A stretch of DNA of 24,254 bases from DASTGO01 sp035719045. GTDB taxonomy: Bacteria > Actinomycetota > Actinomycetes > Actinomycetales > Kineosporiaceae. Where the stretch lies: assembly GCA_035719045.1 (NCBI GenBank), contig DASTGO010000508.1:1-24254 (forward strand), given 5' to 3'. A program made the translations under genes and the position numbers. Below the pieces are notes generated by a model. The model saw only the letters and a program-made list of their open reading frames with translations, searched no databases and had not been told where the DNA came from. This document shows positions 7,408 through 16,083 of the stretch, piece after piece. How positions within the stretch are numbered: the first letter of the stretch is position 1; each line of letters begins with the position of its first letter.

Positions 7408-9510
7408 GTGCACACGTCCACCGGCCCCAGTAGCGCTCCCGGGGTGAATCCGGTGGAGTCCCTGACCCTGCTGGCCGCGGCCCGACGGCTCACCCGGCTC
7501 GCCCTGTGGGAGTGGGAGCTGGAGACCGGCCGGCTGACCTGGTCCCCGGAGCTGTGCGAGATCCTGGGCCGGGAGATCGGGGACGCCCCCATGATCCGCG
7601 AATGGGAGTCGTGGCTGCACCCCGACGACCGGGACGCGGCCGCGCTGGCCGAGTCGGAGGGCCTGCGGACCGGTCGGGGCTGGACGATCGAGCTCCGGGT
7701 CACCCCGCCGGACGGCCGGCTGCGGCACCTGCGGGTGTGGTGCGACCCGCTGCCGGGCCCCGACGGCCGGCCCGCTCAGGTCATCGGCGCGGTCCTCGAC
7801 CAGACCGAGCAGGCCCAGAATCTGGCCGCGCTGGAGGGCAGCCGCGAGGAACTGCGGATGGCCTTCGACGATGCACCGATCGGCATGCTGCTGATGCGGG
7901 TCCGCCCGGGCGAGCGTCCCCGGGTGATCCGCCGCAACCGGGCGCTGTTCGCCCTGTTCGGCGGCTCTCCGGACGAGCCCGCGGGCGCCTTGCTGGACGA
8001 GTTGCTGAGCGCCGAGAAGCTGCAGATGGCCCCCGACGCCCTGGCCCGGACCGAGGCCTTCCTCGCCGGTCTGATCGCCGGACAGGTCGCCGGCACGACG
8101 TCCACCCAGCTGCAGGTGGTGACCGGCGACGGACGGGGTCTCGACCTGTGGGTGCACGCCGCGGTCACGGAGAGCAGATGGCCGCAGGAACGGCTGGTGA
8201 TGTTGCACTTCCTCGACGTCACCCCCCATCTGCGGGCCGAACGTCAGCTCGCCACGCTCGCCCTGACCGACCCGATCACCGGGGTCGCCAACCGCTCCCG
8301 TTTCCAGCAGGCGTTGGGTGAGCTGCTGAGCGGCGTCGTCCCGGGCCGCCGGGCAGTCGGCCTGCTCCTGCTCGACCTGGACCGGTTCAAGCTGGTCAAC
8401 GACTCGCTCGGGCACGTCACCGGGGACCTCCTGCTCACCGAGGTCGCCCAGCGGCTGCTCACCTTCGCCCACACGTCGTGGCTGGTCTGCCGGCTGGGCG
8501 GCGACGAGTTCGCGGTCCTCATCGACGACGCCCCCGACGGCCACCAGCTCGGCCGGATCGCCCGGCAGTTGGGTGACACCCTCGCCCTGCCGTACTCCCT
8601 GCCCGGCGACGTCAGCATCGTGTGCACCGCCAGCATCGGCGTCGCCCGCTGCGACGACCAGCACCACAACGCCGAGGACCTGTACCGGGAGGCCGACCTC
8701 GCCCTCTACGCAGCCAAGGACACCGGACGGGACACCTGGGCTCTGTTCGACGGCCGGCTGCGGGCGCGGACCGACCAGCGGATCGAGGCGGAGCGGCGGC
8801 TGCGCACGGCGCTGGCCAGGGACGGGATCCGCGGGCACCTGCAACCCGTGGTAGACCTCAGCTCCGGCCGTCCCGTCGCCGCCGAGGCGCTGGCCCGGCT
8901 GGAGCACCCGGACCTCGGCCTGCTGCAGCCCTGCGAGTTCATCCAGGTCGCCGAGGACACCGGGCTGGTCGTGCACGTCGACGCCCGGCTCACCGAACTG
9001 GCCGTGGCCCACCTGGCCCGCCCCGATGTGCCGGCCTCTCTGCTGATGGCGGTCAACCTGTCGGCCAGCTCCCTGGACCACGCCGAATACCTCGAGCGAC
9101 TCACCGCGGCCCTCGACCGGCACCAGGTCGACCCGTCCCGCCTGCTGATCGAGGTGACCGAGAGCAGCCTGCTCGACGCCTCCGGCCCCCGGGCCCAGGG
9201 CCTGGCGGACCTTCGGCAGCTGGGCATCCAGATCGGCATCGACGACTTCGGCACCGGGTACTCGGCCCTGGCGTACCTGGACCGGTTCCAGCTCGACTTC
9301 CTCAAGATCGACCGGTCGTTCGTGGCCCGGCTCGGCACGGGCGAGCGGGCCGACACCATCGTCGCGGCCATCGTGTCCCTGGCCCACGCCCACGGCCTGG
9401 TGGTCACCGCGGAGGGGGTCGAGTACCCGGCCCAGGCGCAGCGTCTACGCGAGATGGGCTGCGACCGGGCGCAGGGCTTCCTCTTCGGCCGCCCGGCACC
9501 GGCCCGCTGA
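7408..9510 (+). CDS. PAS-GGDEF-EAL cyclic-di-GMP turnover protein (both catalytic domains intact)
   Basis: About 700 residues, soluble, no membrane segment. Two PAS-like sensor regions come first (about residues 20-140, ending GAVLDQTEQ, and about 145-280, ending HFLDVTPHLRAERQL). The GGDEF domain has an intact metal/substrate block (LLLDLDRFKLVND) and GGDEF at about 364-368; no RxxD inhibitory site is present five residues before it. The EAL domain has EAL at 493-495, NLSASSLD, VTESSLLD, IDDFGTGYSAL, LKIDRSFV and TAEGVE, covering the expected metal and catalytic residues. It could therefore both make and hydrolyse c-di-GMP, with PAS input setting the balance. GTG at 7408 is chosen over upstream starts because of the promoter-like elements and the start of PAS homology nearby. 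It is convergent with the propeller-protein gene; a functional link between them is speculation. Confidence 0.92.
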   Translation: MHTSTGPSSAPGVNPVESLTLLAAARRLTRLALWEWELETGRLTWSPELCEILGREIGDAPMIREWESWLHPDDRDAAALAESEGLRTGRGWTIELRVTPPDGRLRHLRVWCDPLPGPDGRPAQVIGAVLDQTEQAQNLAALEGSREELRMAFDDAPIGMLLMRVRPGERPRVIRRNRALFALFGGSPDEPAGALLDELLSAEKLQMAPDALARTEAFLAGLIAGQVAGTTSTQLQVVTGDGRGLDLWVHAAVTESRWPQERLVMLHFLDVTPHLRAERQLATLALTDPITGVANRSRFQQALGELLSGVVPGRRAVGLLLLDLDRFKLVNDSLGHVTGDLLLTEVAQRLLTFAHTSWLVCRLGGDEFAVLIDDAPDGHQLGRIARQLGDTLALPYSLPGDVSIVCTASIGVARCDDQHHNAEDLYREADLALYAAKDTGRDTWALFDGRLRARTDQRIEAERRLRTALARDGIRGHLQPVVDLSSGRPVAAEALARLEHPDLGLLQPCEFIQVAEDTGLVVHVDARLTELAVAHLARPDVPASLLMAVNLSASSLDHAEYLERLTAALDRHQVDPSRLLIEVTESSLLDASGPRAQGLADLRQLGIQIGIDDFGTGYSALAYLDRFQLDFLKIDRSFVARLGTGERADTIVAAIVSLAHAHGLVVTAEGVEYPAQAQRLREMGCDRAQGFLFGRPAPAR

Positions 9511-9652
9511 CCTCGGCCCCGCCCCGGGCGCCGTGAACGCCTGTCCCCGAACGCCCTGGTTCAGCGACGCCGGCCGCCCTGCTCCGAACCCCTGCAGGCA
9601 CGATCCTCATCACGGCGGGCCGGCCGCCCCCGCGCCGGCACACCGGCCTTCC

Positions 9653-11971
9653 TCACCTGGTGTACCGGAAGGTCCGGGTGGCGCTCGGAGTCCCGGCCGT
9701 ACCGTCGGCGGAGACCGCGGTGATCCGCCATCTGCCGGACTGCGCCCCGCTCCAGGTGAAGGTGTACGAGGTCGCGGTGGTCGTGCCCGTGATCCAGAGG
9801 ACCCACGGAGTGGAACCACAGACGTCGCACAACACCTCGACCCGGTACCGGGCCGCTCCGCTCACCGACTGCCAGCTCAACGTCGTCACCCGCGGGAAGT
9901 TCGAGAACACCGCCGCGTCCGCGGGACTCAACAGCACCGGCGCGGCCAGGCCGGCAGGCGGCGTCCGGAAGCTGAACTCGCGATAGACGCTCGGGGTCCC
10001 CGCAGTCCCGTCCGCCGCGATCGCCGTGATCCGCCACCTGCCGTGGTTGTCACCGATCCAGGTGAAGGTGTACGAGGTCGCGGCGGTCGTGTCGGTGATC
10101 CAGAGGACCCACGGGGTGGAACCACAGGTGTCGCACAACACCTCGACCCGGTACCGGGCCGCTCCGCTCACCGACTGCCAACTCAACGTCGTCACCCGCG
10201 GGAAGTTCGTGAACAGCGCCGCGTCCGCGGGACTCAACAGCACCGGCGCGGCCAGGCCGGCAGGCGGAGCGGTGCTGGTCGAACTGGCGGTGCTGGTCGA
10301 ACTGGCGGTGCTGGTCGAACTGGCGGTGCTGGTCGAACTCGTGGGGCTCGGTCCGGATGTGCTGGTCGTGGTGGGTGGTTGACCGCTTCCCCGGCTGTCA
10401 CCCCCACCTCCGCCACCCGTCGACGGGGAGCTGGTCGGCACGGTGCCCGCGACCACCGGGATGGTCACAGAGGCGAACAGGGTCTCGCCGGTGGCGCGCA
10501 CCGCGGACACGGTGAGCGTGTAGGACCCTGCCGCCTTCCACCGGTGCGTGATGCCCAGACCGTGGGCGCGCGGCGTGCCGTCGCCGAAGTCCCACACCGC
10601 CGAGGTCAACGGACCACCGTCGGAGGCATGGACCGCCAGGCCGATCAGCTCACCGACCGTGGCCCGCTGCCGGGAAGCCTGGACCTTCAGCGCGGGAGCG
10701 GTCCGCGAGAGTGTGGGGGTCGGGCTCCCCGCCGACGACGGTCCGCCCACCCCCGCCCCCGTGCCACCGGCCGGCCCCGCGCCGCCCCCGCCAGTCCCGT
10801 TCCCCTGTGCGTCCGGGTCCGGATGGGGCTTCAGGTCGTTGGCGAGCCCGGCCAGGCCCGCGTCCGGGCTGTCGGGGTCGAACTTCGTCGCGGCGCTCGT
10901 CGTACCGTCGAGACGCACCACCCCCGCACGCTGACTCGCCGGGTCGTTGTAGAAGACGACACCGTCCTTCCCGATGAGCCCCATCCGGTCCGCCGACCGC
11001 GACAGGACCACCGGCTGGGCCAGCACCCGGCTGGTCGACAGGTCGACGACGAACACCCGGCCCGAGGTGCGGTCCGGGACGAACGCCCGTCCGGAAGCAA
11101 CCACCGGCCGGCCGAGGGCTACCAGGGACGCCGAGAGCGTGATCCGATGCGAGCAGGTGCCGGAGGCCAGATCGGCGACGACCACGGCCCTGGCACTGTC
11201 GGAGGCCACGATCACCTGCCGGCCGGTGTCGTCGCCGGCAGCCTCGACCACTCCCGTGACGTCGTCGGGCAGGCAGGCGACTGAGCCCTCGTCCCCGTTG
11301 TCGGTGAGGGCGACGACCCGGTGCCGCGAGGGATCGACAAGGGCGACCGCACCGGCCACGGCAGCCAGCCGCGACGTCCCCGGGCCGGCCCCGACGTGGC
11401 GCAGCAGATCCTGCCCTCCGACGTCCGGCCGGACTACGGCACCTGTCATGTCGAGCGCCCACAGTCGGCTGTGATCGTCGACGACCGCCGAGGCGAGGTC
11501 GACGGGCCGGCTGAGGTCGCGGGAGGTCAGAACCTTGCCCGTGCCCGCGTCGAGGGCTGCGTACCGTGTGCTGCGCACGAGGTGGACGCGCCGCGCGTCA
11601 GCCAGGACCCGGGTGGCCCCCGCCGCGGCGAACCCCGGGACGTCGACCTTGCGAAGCTCCAGAACCGCAGCCTCGAGCCAGGAGATCCCGCCGCCGGTGG
11701 AGTCGGCGATCACCGCGTCGTGACCGGTGAGGCCGATGTCCAGATCATGGCCCGGGGCGGACACCTTGACCTTCTGCGCCAGTTGACCGGTAGAGCCGTC
11801 GACCAGGCTGAGCTGGCCGACCATGGACGACGCCAGCCAGGCCTGCCCGGACACCAGGTGCAGGGCTCCCGCGGGATACCCGGCGGCGACCCCGGCCGCG
11901 GCGACCACGCCGGCGACGGCCGTCAGCGTCACGGCAAGCACGGCCCGCCGAGAGATCGACCTCACGACCAC
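9653..11971 (-). CDS. Exported beta-propeller/PKD protein with two near-identical C-terminal domains
   Basis: About 772 residues from GTG 11971, which follows GGAGGAGGT at 4-nt spacing. An N-terminal signal/anchor (about residues 7-31, SRRAVLAVTLTAVAGVV) is Sec-like, though the SRR pair could be a weak Tat motif. Next is a roughly 370-residue repeat-rich region with WD/YVTN-like blades (DLASGTC, DGSTGQL, VVDLSTSRVL), probably a beta-propeller. A Gly/Pro linker leads to a PKD domain (AVWDFGDGTPRAH, HRWKAAGSYTLTVSAV), then a Ser/Thr linker with STSTAS repeats. Two roughly 100-residue domains end the protein (APVLLSPADAA, LSWQSVSGAARYRVEVLCD, then a CxxC pair, then GRWRITA). The whole should be a surface protein, perhaps adhesive. 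No enzyme motif is seen. An in-frame GTG at 12112, just after a promoter-like element, is an alternative start. Confidence 0.85.
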   Translation of the reverse strand: MVVRSISRRAVLAVTLTAVAGVVAAAGVAAGYPAGALHLVSGQAWLASSMVGQLSLVDGSTGQLAQKVKVSAPGHDLDIGLTGHDAVIADSTGGGISWLEAAVLELRKVDVPGFAAAGATRVLADARRVHLVRSTRYAALDAGTGKVLTSRDLSRPVDLASAVVDDHSRLWALDMTGAVVRPDVGGQDLLRHVGAGPGTSRLAAVAGAVALVDPSRHRVVALTDNGDEGSVACLPDDVTGVVEAAGDDTGRQVIVASDSARAVVVADLASGTCSHRITLSASLVALGRPVVASGRAFVPDRTSGRVFVVDLSTSRVLAQPVVLSRSADRMGLIGKDGVVFYNDPASQRAGVVRLDGTTSAATKFDPDSPDAGLAGLANDLKPHPDPDAQGNGTGGGGAGPAGGTGAGVGGPSSAGSPTPTLSRTAPALKVQASRQRATVGELIGLAVHASDGGPLTSAVWDFGDGTPRAHGLGITHRWKAAGSYTLTVSAVRATGETLFASVTIPVVAGTVPTSSPSTGGGGGGDSRGSGQPPTTTSTSGPSPTSSTSTASSTSTASSTSTASSTSTAPPAGLAAPVLLSPADAALFTNFPRVTTLSWQSVSGAARYRVEVLCDTCGSTPWVLWITDTTAATSYTFTWIGDNHGRWRITAIAADGTAGTPSVYREFSFRTPPAGLAAPVLLSPADAAVFSNFPRVTTLSWQSVSGAARYRVEVLCDVCGSTPWVLWITGTTTATSYTFTWSGAQSGRWRITAVSADGTAGTPSATRTFRYTR
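9660..10265 (-). repeat. Tandem 306-bp duplication encoding the two C-terminal domains
   Basis: The two C-terminal domain copies are offset by 306 bp (102 codons), for example GTGATCCGCCA at 9720 and again at 10026. Long blocks match base for base, such as most of about 9820-9900 with 10126-10206. Differences are clustered, as in the residues after TFTW and the CDTC/CDVC pair. This looks like a recent in-frame duplication or ongoing gene conversion. Confidence 0.9.
10271..10342 (-). repeat. 18-bp tandem repeat encoding the Ser/Thr linker
   Basis: GGTGCTGGTCGAACTGGC occurs at 10271, 10289 and 10307, with a fourth diverging copy at 10325. On the coding (minus) strand it gives repeated STSTAS. 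Perfect copies suggest length variation of the linker between strains without frame loss. Confidence 0.9.
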
Positions 11972-12310
11972 GACGACCTCCTCCAGCGGCGCGAGCCGGT
12001 CCAGGCCCACCGGCAGCGGTCTGGCCGCTGCGGCGACCGGGGAAGTAGCACCGTGGGCTCCCGGGGGCGGACGCCGGGGACGGCTCAGCGCGATCCCGGC
12101 TCCCTCCCGCACATCCCCTTCACGGTAGGGGCGGATCTCTGGAGCTCAAGACCTCCGCAGGCCCCCGGCACCTAGGTCGGCCCAAAGGGGAAAAATGAGT
12201 CAGCTTCACCGGCGCGACGAACGCGTTTGCCTCCCGGACCTGCACTCCTTCCCGAGCACTTTCCCGGAAGGACGAAGATCACCTTCGGCCAGGGTGTCCC
12301 CGACGGGCGC
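11972..12310 (-). promoter_or_regulatory. Upstream region of the propeller-protein gene with candidate promoter
   Basis: The 339 bp between smpB and the propeller gene hold a sigma-A-like pair on the minus strand: TTGAGC (12149-12144) and TACCGT (12127-12122), 16 bp apart, placing transcription start near 12115. That would give either a roughly 145-nt leader before GTG 11971 (strong ribosome-binding site) or an almost leaderless GTG at 12112. The smpB-proximal part (12180-12310) is less GC-rich (AAAGGGGAAAAATGA) and contains no gene that I can support. Confidence 0.45.
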
Positions 12311-12778
12311 CTACAGCTCGCGGTGGGCCATCGCCCGGGCGGCCTCGCGCTTGTCCTGCCGCTCCCGCAGAGCCTGGCGCTTGTCGTAGTCCTTCTTGCC
12401 GCGCGCCACCGCCAACTCGACCTTCGCCCGGCCGTCACTGAAGTACAGCGACAGCGGGACCAGGGTGAACCCCCGCTCCCGGACGGCATCGGCGAGGTGC
12501 GCGATCTCGGACCGGTGCAGCAGCATCTTGCGCTTACGCCGCGGCTCGTGGTTGGTCCAGGTGCCCTGGCTGTACTCGGGGATGTGGACACCCTCCAGCC
12601 AGAGCTCACCCGCATTGATCGAGGCGAACCCGTCCACCAGTGAGGCCCGCCCCGCCCGCAGCGACTTCACCTCGGTGCCCACGAGCACCAGGCCCGCCTC
12701 GACGGTCTCGAGGATGTGGTAGTCGTGACGGGCCTTGCGGTTGGTCGCCACCACCTTGCGACCCCGCTCCCTCGGCAC
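12311..12778 (-). CDS. smpB: SsrA-binding protein SmpB
   Basis: 155 residues from GTG 12778, the normal SmpB length. GGGGAGGT stands 4 nt upstream, whereas the longer frame to 12808 lacks a site. Family landmarks: the N-terminal NRKARHDYHILETVEAGLVL, GTEVKSLRAGRASL, the beta-barrel stretch VHIPEYSQGTWTNHEPRRKRKMLLH, and the basic C-terminal tail GKKDYDKRQALRERQDKREAARA, which in the family forms a helix in the empty mRNA channel. SmpB binds the tRNA-like part of tmRNA and delivers it to stalled ribosomes. It follows the M23 peptidase gene after 167 bp. The TAG stop is at 12313-12311. Here ssrA is about 5.2 kb further on, not adjacent as in many actinobacteria. Confidence 0.97.
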   Translation of the reverse strand: MPRERGRKVVATNRKARHDYHILETVEAGLVLVGTEVKSLRAGRASLVDGFASINAGELWLEGVHIPEYSQGTWTNHEPRRKRKMLLHRSEIAHLADAVRERGFTLVPLSLYFSDGRAKVELAVARGKKDYDKRQALRERQDKREAARAMAHREL

Positions 12779-12945
12779 GACGACCTCCCCTTCCACCCGG
12801 GCCACCACGGCCCGGCCTGCACGACCGGCCCCGGAAGTCTACGGGGCGCCCACCCGGCCCGGCCCATCCACCGCCACCGGCAGGCCCGCGCACGCCGGAC
12901 GTTCCGGGCGGCACCCCTGGCCCTGGCCCTGCAGCCGTCCTAGTC

Positions 12946-14214
12946 CTACAGGTAGCGCATGGGGTCGACGAAGGAACCGTTGACCAGGGTCTCGAAGTGC
13001 AGGTGGCAGCCGGTCGACAGTCCGGTGGTGCCGGAGTAGGCGATCAGCTGGCCCCGGCTGACCTGCCCGGAACCGACGACGATGCTGCTCAGGTGGTTGT
13101 AGGTGGTGGCCAGATCGGCGCCGCCGAGCCAGCCGTGGTCGATGACGATCCGGTTGCCGTAGCCACCGGAGTAGCCGGCACTGACCACGCTGCCCCCTGC
13201 CACCGCGTACACGGGGGTGCCGCACCCCACCCCGAAGTCGACGCCGGTGTGCAGCCGGTAGATGTGCAGGATCGGGTGGAACCGCATCCCGAACCCGGAG
13301 GTGATCGGCCCGTTCACGGGGTGCCCGATCAACCCGGCGGACGGCGGCGGCGGTGCGGCCACGGAGCCGCCGTGCGCGGCCGCCGCGGCCCGGGCCCTGG
13401 CCGCCAGGACCACCTGCAGCTTGTTCTGCTCGGCGAGCATCTGGTTGAGGTTCGCCTGCTCGACCGCCTGCCGGGCCTTGATCTTGGCCAGGGCGGACGT
13501 CTGCTCGGCGACCAGGGCGGCCTGCTGGGCCTCGGCGTCCTGGGCCTGCGCCTGGGCCGCCTGCCGCGCGGAGACGGCGGCCTCGGACTGCACCTTCAGC
13601 TGCGCGACCTGGGACCGGATCGCCGACAGCTTCACCTGCCGGGCCCGCAGGTCCGCCTGCTGCACGGCGAGCCGGTCCACCGAGGCGTTCTGGGACTGCA
13701 GGGCCGCGCTGGCCAGGCTCAGCCGCTCGGTGAACTGGTCCGCGCTGGTCGCCTGCAGGGCCACCGACAGGCCGGACAGTCCGGGGTCGCCGGCGTTGAC
13801 GTAGGTCTCGCGGGCGAGCAGGCCCAGCCGGTCCCGGATCTCCTGCTCGGCCTGCTGCTGCTCCTGCAGCCCGGTGATGGCCTTGGCCTCCTCGGCCCGG
13901 GCATAGGCCAGTTGGGAGGCTACCGCGTCGTCGTAGGCCTGGGCCTTGGCCACGGCGGCCTGGGCGGCGGCGAGCTGCGCCTGGACGTCGACCAGCTGGG
14001 CCTGCGCCCGCTGCAGGGCGATCGCGGCGTCCGCGGACTCCTGCGAAGTCCCCTCCAGCTCGTCGCGCAACTGCGCGATCTGCTGGTCCAGGGTCTTCTT
14101 CCGGTCCGACACCGAGTCGGCCGAGGCCGACGATCCCACCCCCGCCAGCACCGCCCCGAACAGACAGGTACCGACAACCCCCGTCGCAACAGCACGAAGC
14201 ACCGCGCGCCGCAT
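12946..14214 (-). CDS. Coiled-coil M23 (LytM-type) peptidase, likely FtsEX-linked cell-wall hydrolase
   Basis: 422 residues. A signal peptide (about 1-32, cleaved near ASA-DSV) leads to a long coiled coil (about 35-285, rich in Ala/Gln/Glu/Leu), a Pro-rich hinge (APPPPSAG) and a C-terminal M23 domain. Zinc-site residues are visible: HTGVD with His322 and Asp326, and HLHF with His404 and His406; GFGMRFHP and TTYNHLSS are also family blocks. The architecture equals EnvC/PcsB-like partners of FtsEX, but with an intact catalytic site, so it should itself cut peptidoglycan peptides. It lies 174 bp downstream of ftsX on the same strand, supporting regulation by the FtsEX complex, though that partnership is inferred. 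GGAGGAGG before ATG 14214 fixes the start. Confidence 0.93.
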   Translation of the reverse strand: MRRAVLRAVATGVVGTCLFGAVLAGVGSSASADSVSDRKKTLDQQIAQLRDELEGTSQESADAAIALQRAQAQLVDVQAQLAAAQAAVAKAQAYDDAVASQLAYARAEEAKAITGLQEQQQAEQEIRDRLGLLARETYVNAGDPGLSGLSVALQATSADQFTERLSLASAALQSQNASVDRLAVQQADLRARQVKLSAIRSQVAQLKVQSEAAVSARQAAQAQAQDAEAQQAALVAEQTSALAKIKARQAVEQANLNQMLAEQNKLQVVLAARARAAAAAHGGSVAAPPPPSAGLIGHPVNGPITSGFGMRFHPILHIYRLHTGVDFGVGCGTPVYAVAGGSVVSAGYSGGYGNRIVIDHGWLGGADLATTYNHLSSIVVGSGQVSRGQLIAYSGTTGLSTGCHLHFETLVNGSFVDPMRYL

Positions 14215-14310
14215 GGCCCCTCCTCCATCGCGGCCCTCCCACGGGCACGGCGACGACGAAGAGTGTCAAGGGCGTGGACGAGACCCGGCCGCCCCCTGCG
14301 TCCAGAACCA

Positions 14311-14348
14311 GCCACCCCCACCGACGCCGCCAGGACACCGTGGGTGGC
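14311..14348 (-). terminator. Weak hairpin in the ftsX-M23 gap
   Basis: GCCACCC (14311-14317) and GGGTGGC (14342-14348) can form a 7-bp stem with a loop of about 24 nt, just after the AT-richer stretch that follows the ftsX stop. It may attenuate transcription from ftsX into the peptidase gene. The same gap holds a consensus-like TTGACA (minus strand, 14269-14264), but no -10 at proper distance. Confidence 0.3.
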
Positions 14349-14388
14349 AAATAAGCTTCTGACAAACTCTCAACTCAAGGTCGAGTGC

Positions 14389-15330
14389 CTACACCCTGAG
14401 GTACCGGAGCAGGGAGACGAAAGACGACACGCCAGCGATGACCAAACCCGTCGCGAACAGGATCGGGATCACGTAGAGCGCGTTGCCGGCCTGTCCGAAA
14501 TCCAGGGGGTTCATCCCGACCCACTGCTCGATGAAGGGCAGTTTCCCGGCCAGCCAGTCCCGGATCACGAACTGGACCACCGGGCCCAGCGCCAGGCACG
14601 CCAGCAGCGCCCCGAGCGACGCGGCGATCATGCTCTCCAGGATGAACGGCAGCTGGATGACCAGGTTCGACGCCCCGACCAGCCGCATGATCCCGGTCTC
14701 CCGGCGACGGGTGAACGCCGACAGCCGGATCGTGGTGGCCACCAGCAGCACCGCCGTCGACAGCGTCACCAGGGCGATCGCCCAGGCCCCCATCGCCAGG
14801 CCGTTGAGCAGGGCGAACAGCCGGTCCAGCACCTGGTTCTGGTCCTGGACCTCCTCCACGCCCTGCCGGCCCGCGAACAACTGCGCCACGGTCTGGTACT
14901 TCTTCGGGTCCTTGAGCTTGACCCGGTAGGACTCGGGCATGTCGTTCACGGTGACGTTGTTGGCCAGCACGCTGTTCTTGAACTGCTGCTTGAAATGGTC
15001 CAGCGCCTGCTGCTTGGACTCGTAGTAGACCTTCTCCACGTACGGAGCCATCTGCGGGGAGTTCAGGTCTGCCACGACCTGGTCCTTCTGCGCCTGGGTC
15101 ACCGGACCCGAGGAACAGGTCGCCGCCGTGGAGTCACCACCGCACAGGAAGATCGACACCTGGACCCGGTCGTACCAGTAGTCCTTCATCAGGCCGACCT
15201 GCTTCTGGGCGAGGATGCCGAACCCGAGCAGGAACAGCGAAACTGCGGTGACCAACACGACCGAGATCGTCATGGACAGGTTGCGGCGCAGGCCGATGCC
15301 GATCTCGGACAGGATGAACTGGAAGCGCAC
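14389..15330 (-). CDS. ftsX: Cell-division ABC transporter permease FtsX
   Basis: 313 residues with the FtsX plan: a short cytoplasmic N-terminus (FILSEIGIGLRRNLSMT), TM1 (about 20-40), a large extracytoplasmic domain (about 45-170), then three more helices (about 178-200, 225-250 and 285-305), with RRRETGIMRLVGAS between TM2 and TM3, a family hallmark. Cys63 and Cys72 in the outer domain could form a disulfide. FtsX joins FtsE and transmits ATP-driven movement to a cell-wall hydrolase outside. The ATG lies 12 nt after the ftsE stop, so the two are one transcript. The protein is complete and typical in length for actinobacteria. Confidence 0.97.
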   Translation of the reverse strand: MRFQFILSEIGIGLRRNLSMTISVVLVTAVSLFLLGFGILAQKQVGLMKDYWYDRVQVSIFLCGGDSTAATCSSGPVTQAQKDQVVADLNSPQMAPYVEKVYYESKQQALDHFKQQFKNSVLANNVTVNDMPESYRVKLKDPKKYQTVAQLFAGRQGVEEVQDQNQVLDRLFALLNGLAMGAWAIALVTLSTAVLLVATTIRLSAFTRRRETGIMRLVGASNLVIQLPFILESMIAASLGALLACLALGPVVQFVIRDWLAGKLPFIEQWVGMNPLDFGQAGNALYVIPILFATGLVIAGVSSFVSLLRYLRV

Positions 15331-15342
15331 TGGGATTCCGCC

Positions 15343-16032
15343 TTACCGGGTATAGCCGTAGACGCCGCGGTCCTGGTCCCGCACGAGCTTGCCGTCCTCC
15401 AGCTCGCAGACCCGCTTACGCATCTGGTCGACGATCTCGTCGTCGTGGGTGGCCATGACGATGGTGGTGCCGGTCCGGTTGATCCGGTCCAGCAGCCGCA
15501 TGATGCCTACGCTCGTGCCGGGGTCGAGGTTTCCCGTCGGCTCGTCGGCCAGCAGGATCGCGGGCCGGTTGACGAAGGCCCGGGCGATCGCGACCCGCTG
15601 CTGCTCCCCGCCGGACAGCTCATGCGGGAACCGCCGCTCCTTGCCGGACAGGCCGACCAGGTCGAGCACCTCGGGGACGGTGTGCGCGATGGCGTGCCGG
15701 GGCTTGCCGATCACCTGCAGCGCGAACGCGACGTTCTCGAACACGGTCTTGTTCGGCAGCAGCCGGAAGTCCTGGAAGACCACGCCGATCTTGCGGCGCA
15801 GCTGCGGGACCTTCCAGCCGGGCAGCCGCCCCACGTCCCGCCCGGCGACGTGGATGGCCCCCGAGGTCGGCCGGTCCTCCTTGAGGGTCAGCCGCAGGAA
15901 CGTCGACTTGCCCGAGCCGGAGGCCCCGACCAGGAACACGAACTCGCCCTTGGCGACCTCGAGGCTGACATTGTCCAGCGCAGGCCGCGACGTGCCGGAG
16001 TAGATCTTGGTGACGTTCTCGAAGCGGATCAC
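15343..16032 (-). CDS. ftsE: Cell-division ATP-binding protein FtsE
   Basis: 229 residues, a complete ABC ATPase: Walker A GASGSGKST (36-44), Q-loop Gln87 (VVFQDFRLLP), signature LSGGEQQ (139-145), Walker B ILLADEP (Asp163, Glu164) and switch His196 (MATHD). The opening MIRFENVTKIY and the early TVFENVAFAL are FtsE-like. With FtsX it forms the division-linked ABC complex that controls peptidoglycan hydrolysis at the septum. The start is GTG 16032, preceded at some distance by GAGGA. A TACACT element about 95 nt upstream suggests its own promoter, separate from the c-di-GMP operon lying upstream on the same strand. Confidence 0.97.
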   Translation of the reverse strand: MIRFENVTKIYSGTSRPALDNVSLEVAKGEFVFLVGASGSGKSTFLRLTLKEDRPTSGAIHVAGRDVGRLPGWKVPQLRRKIGVVFQDFRLLPNKTVFENVAFALQVIGKPRHAIAHTVPEVLDLVGLSGKERRFPHELSGGEQQRVAIARAFVNRPAILLADEPTGNLDPGTSVGIMRLLDRINRTGTTIVMATHDDEIVDQMRKRVCELEDGKLVRDQDRGVYGYTR

Positions 16033-16083
16033 GAGTGGTCGTCCTCAGCCGGTCTCGGGGTCAGATGTGCGTTTCGCCCGCAT

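Noticed and set aside
9511..9652. Terminator between the convergent GGDEF-EAL and propeller genes
   Set aside because: Only scattered GGCCGGCC-type palindromic pieces; no clean stem comparable to the other hairpins could be drawn.
10271..10342. CRISPR-like short repeats
   Set aside because: The 18-bp units are directly tandem with no spacers, are in frame and encode a Ser/Thr linker.
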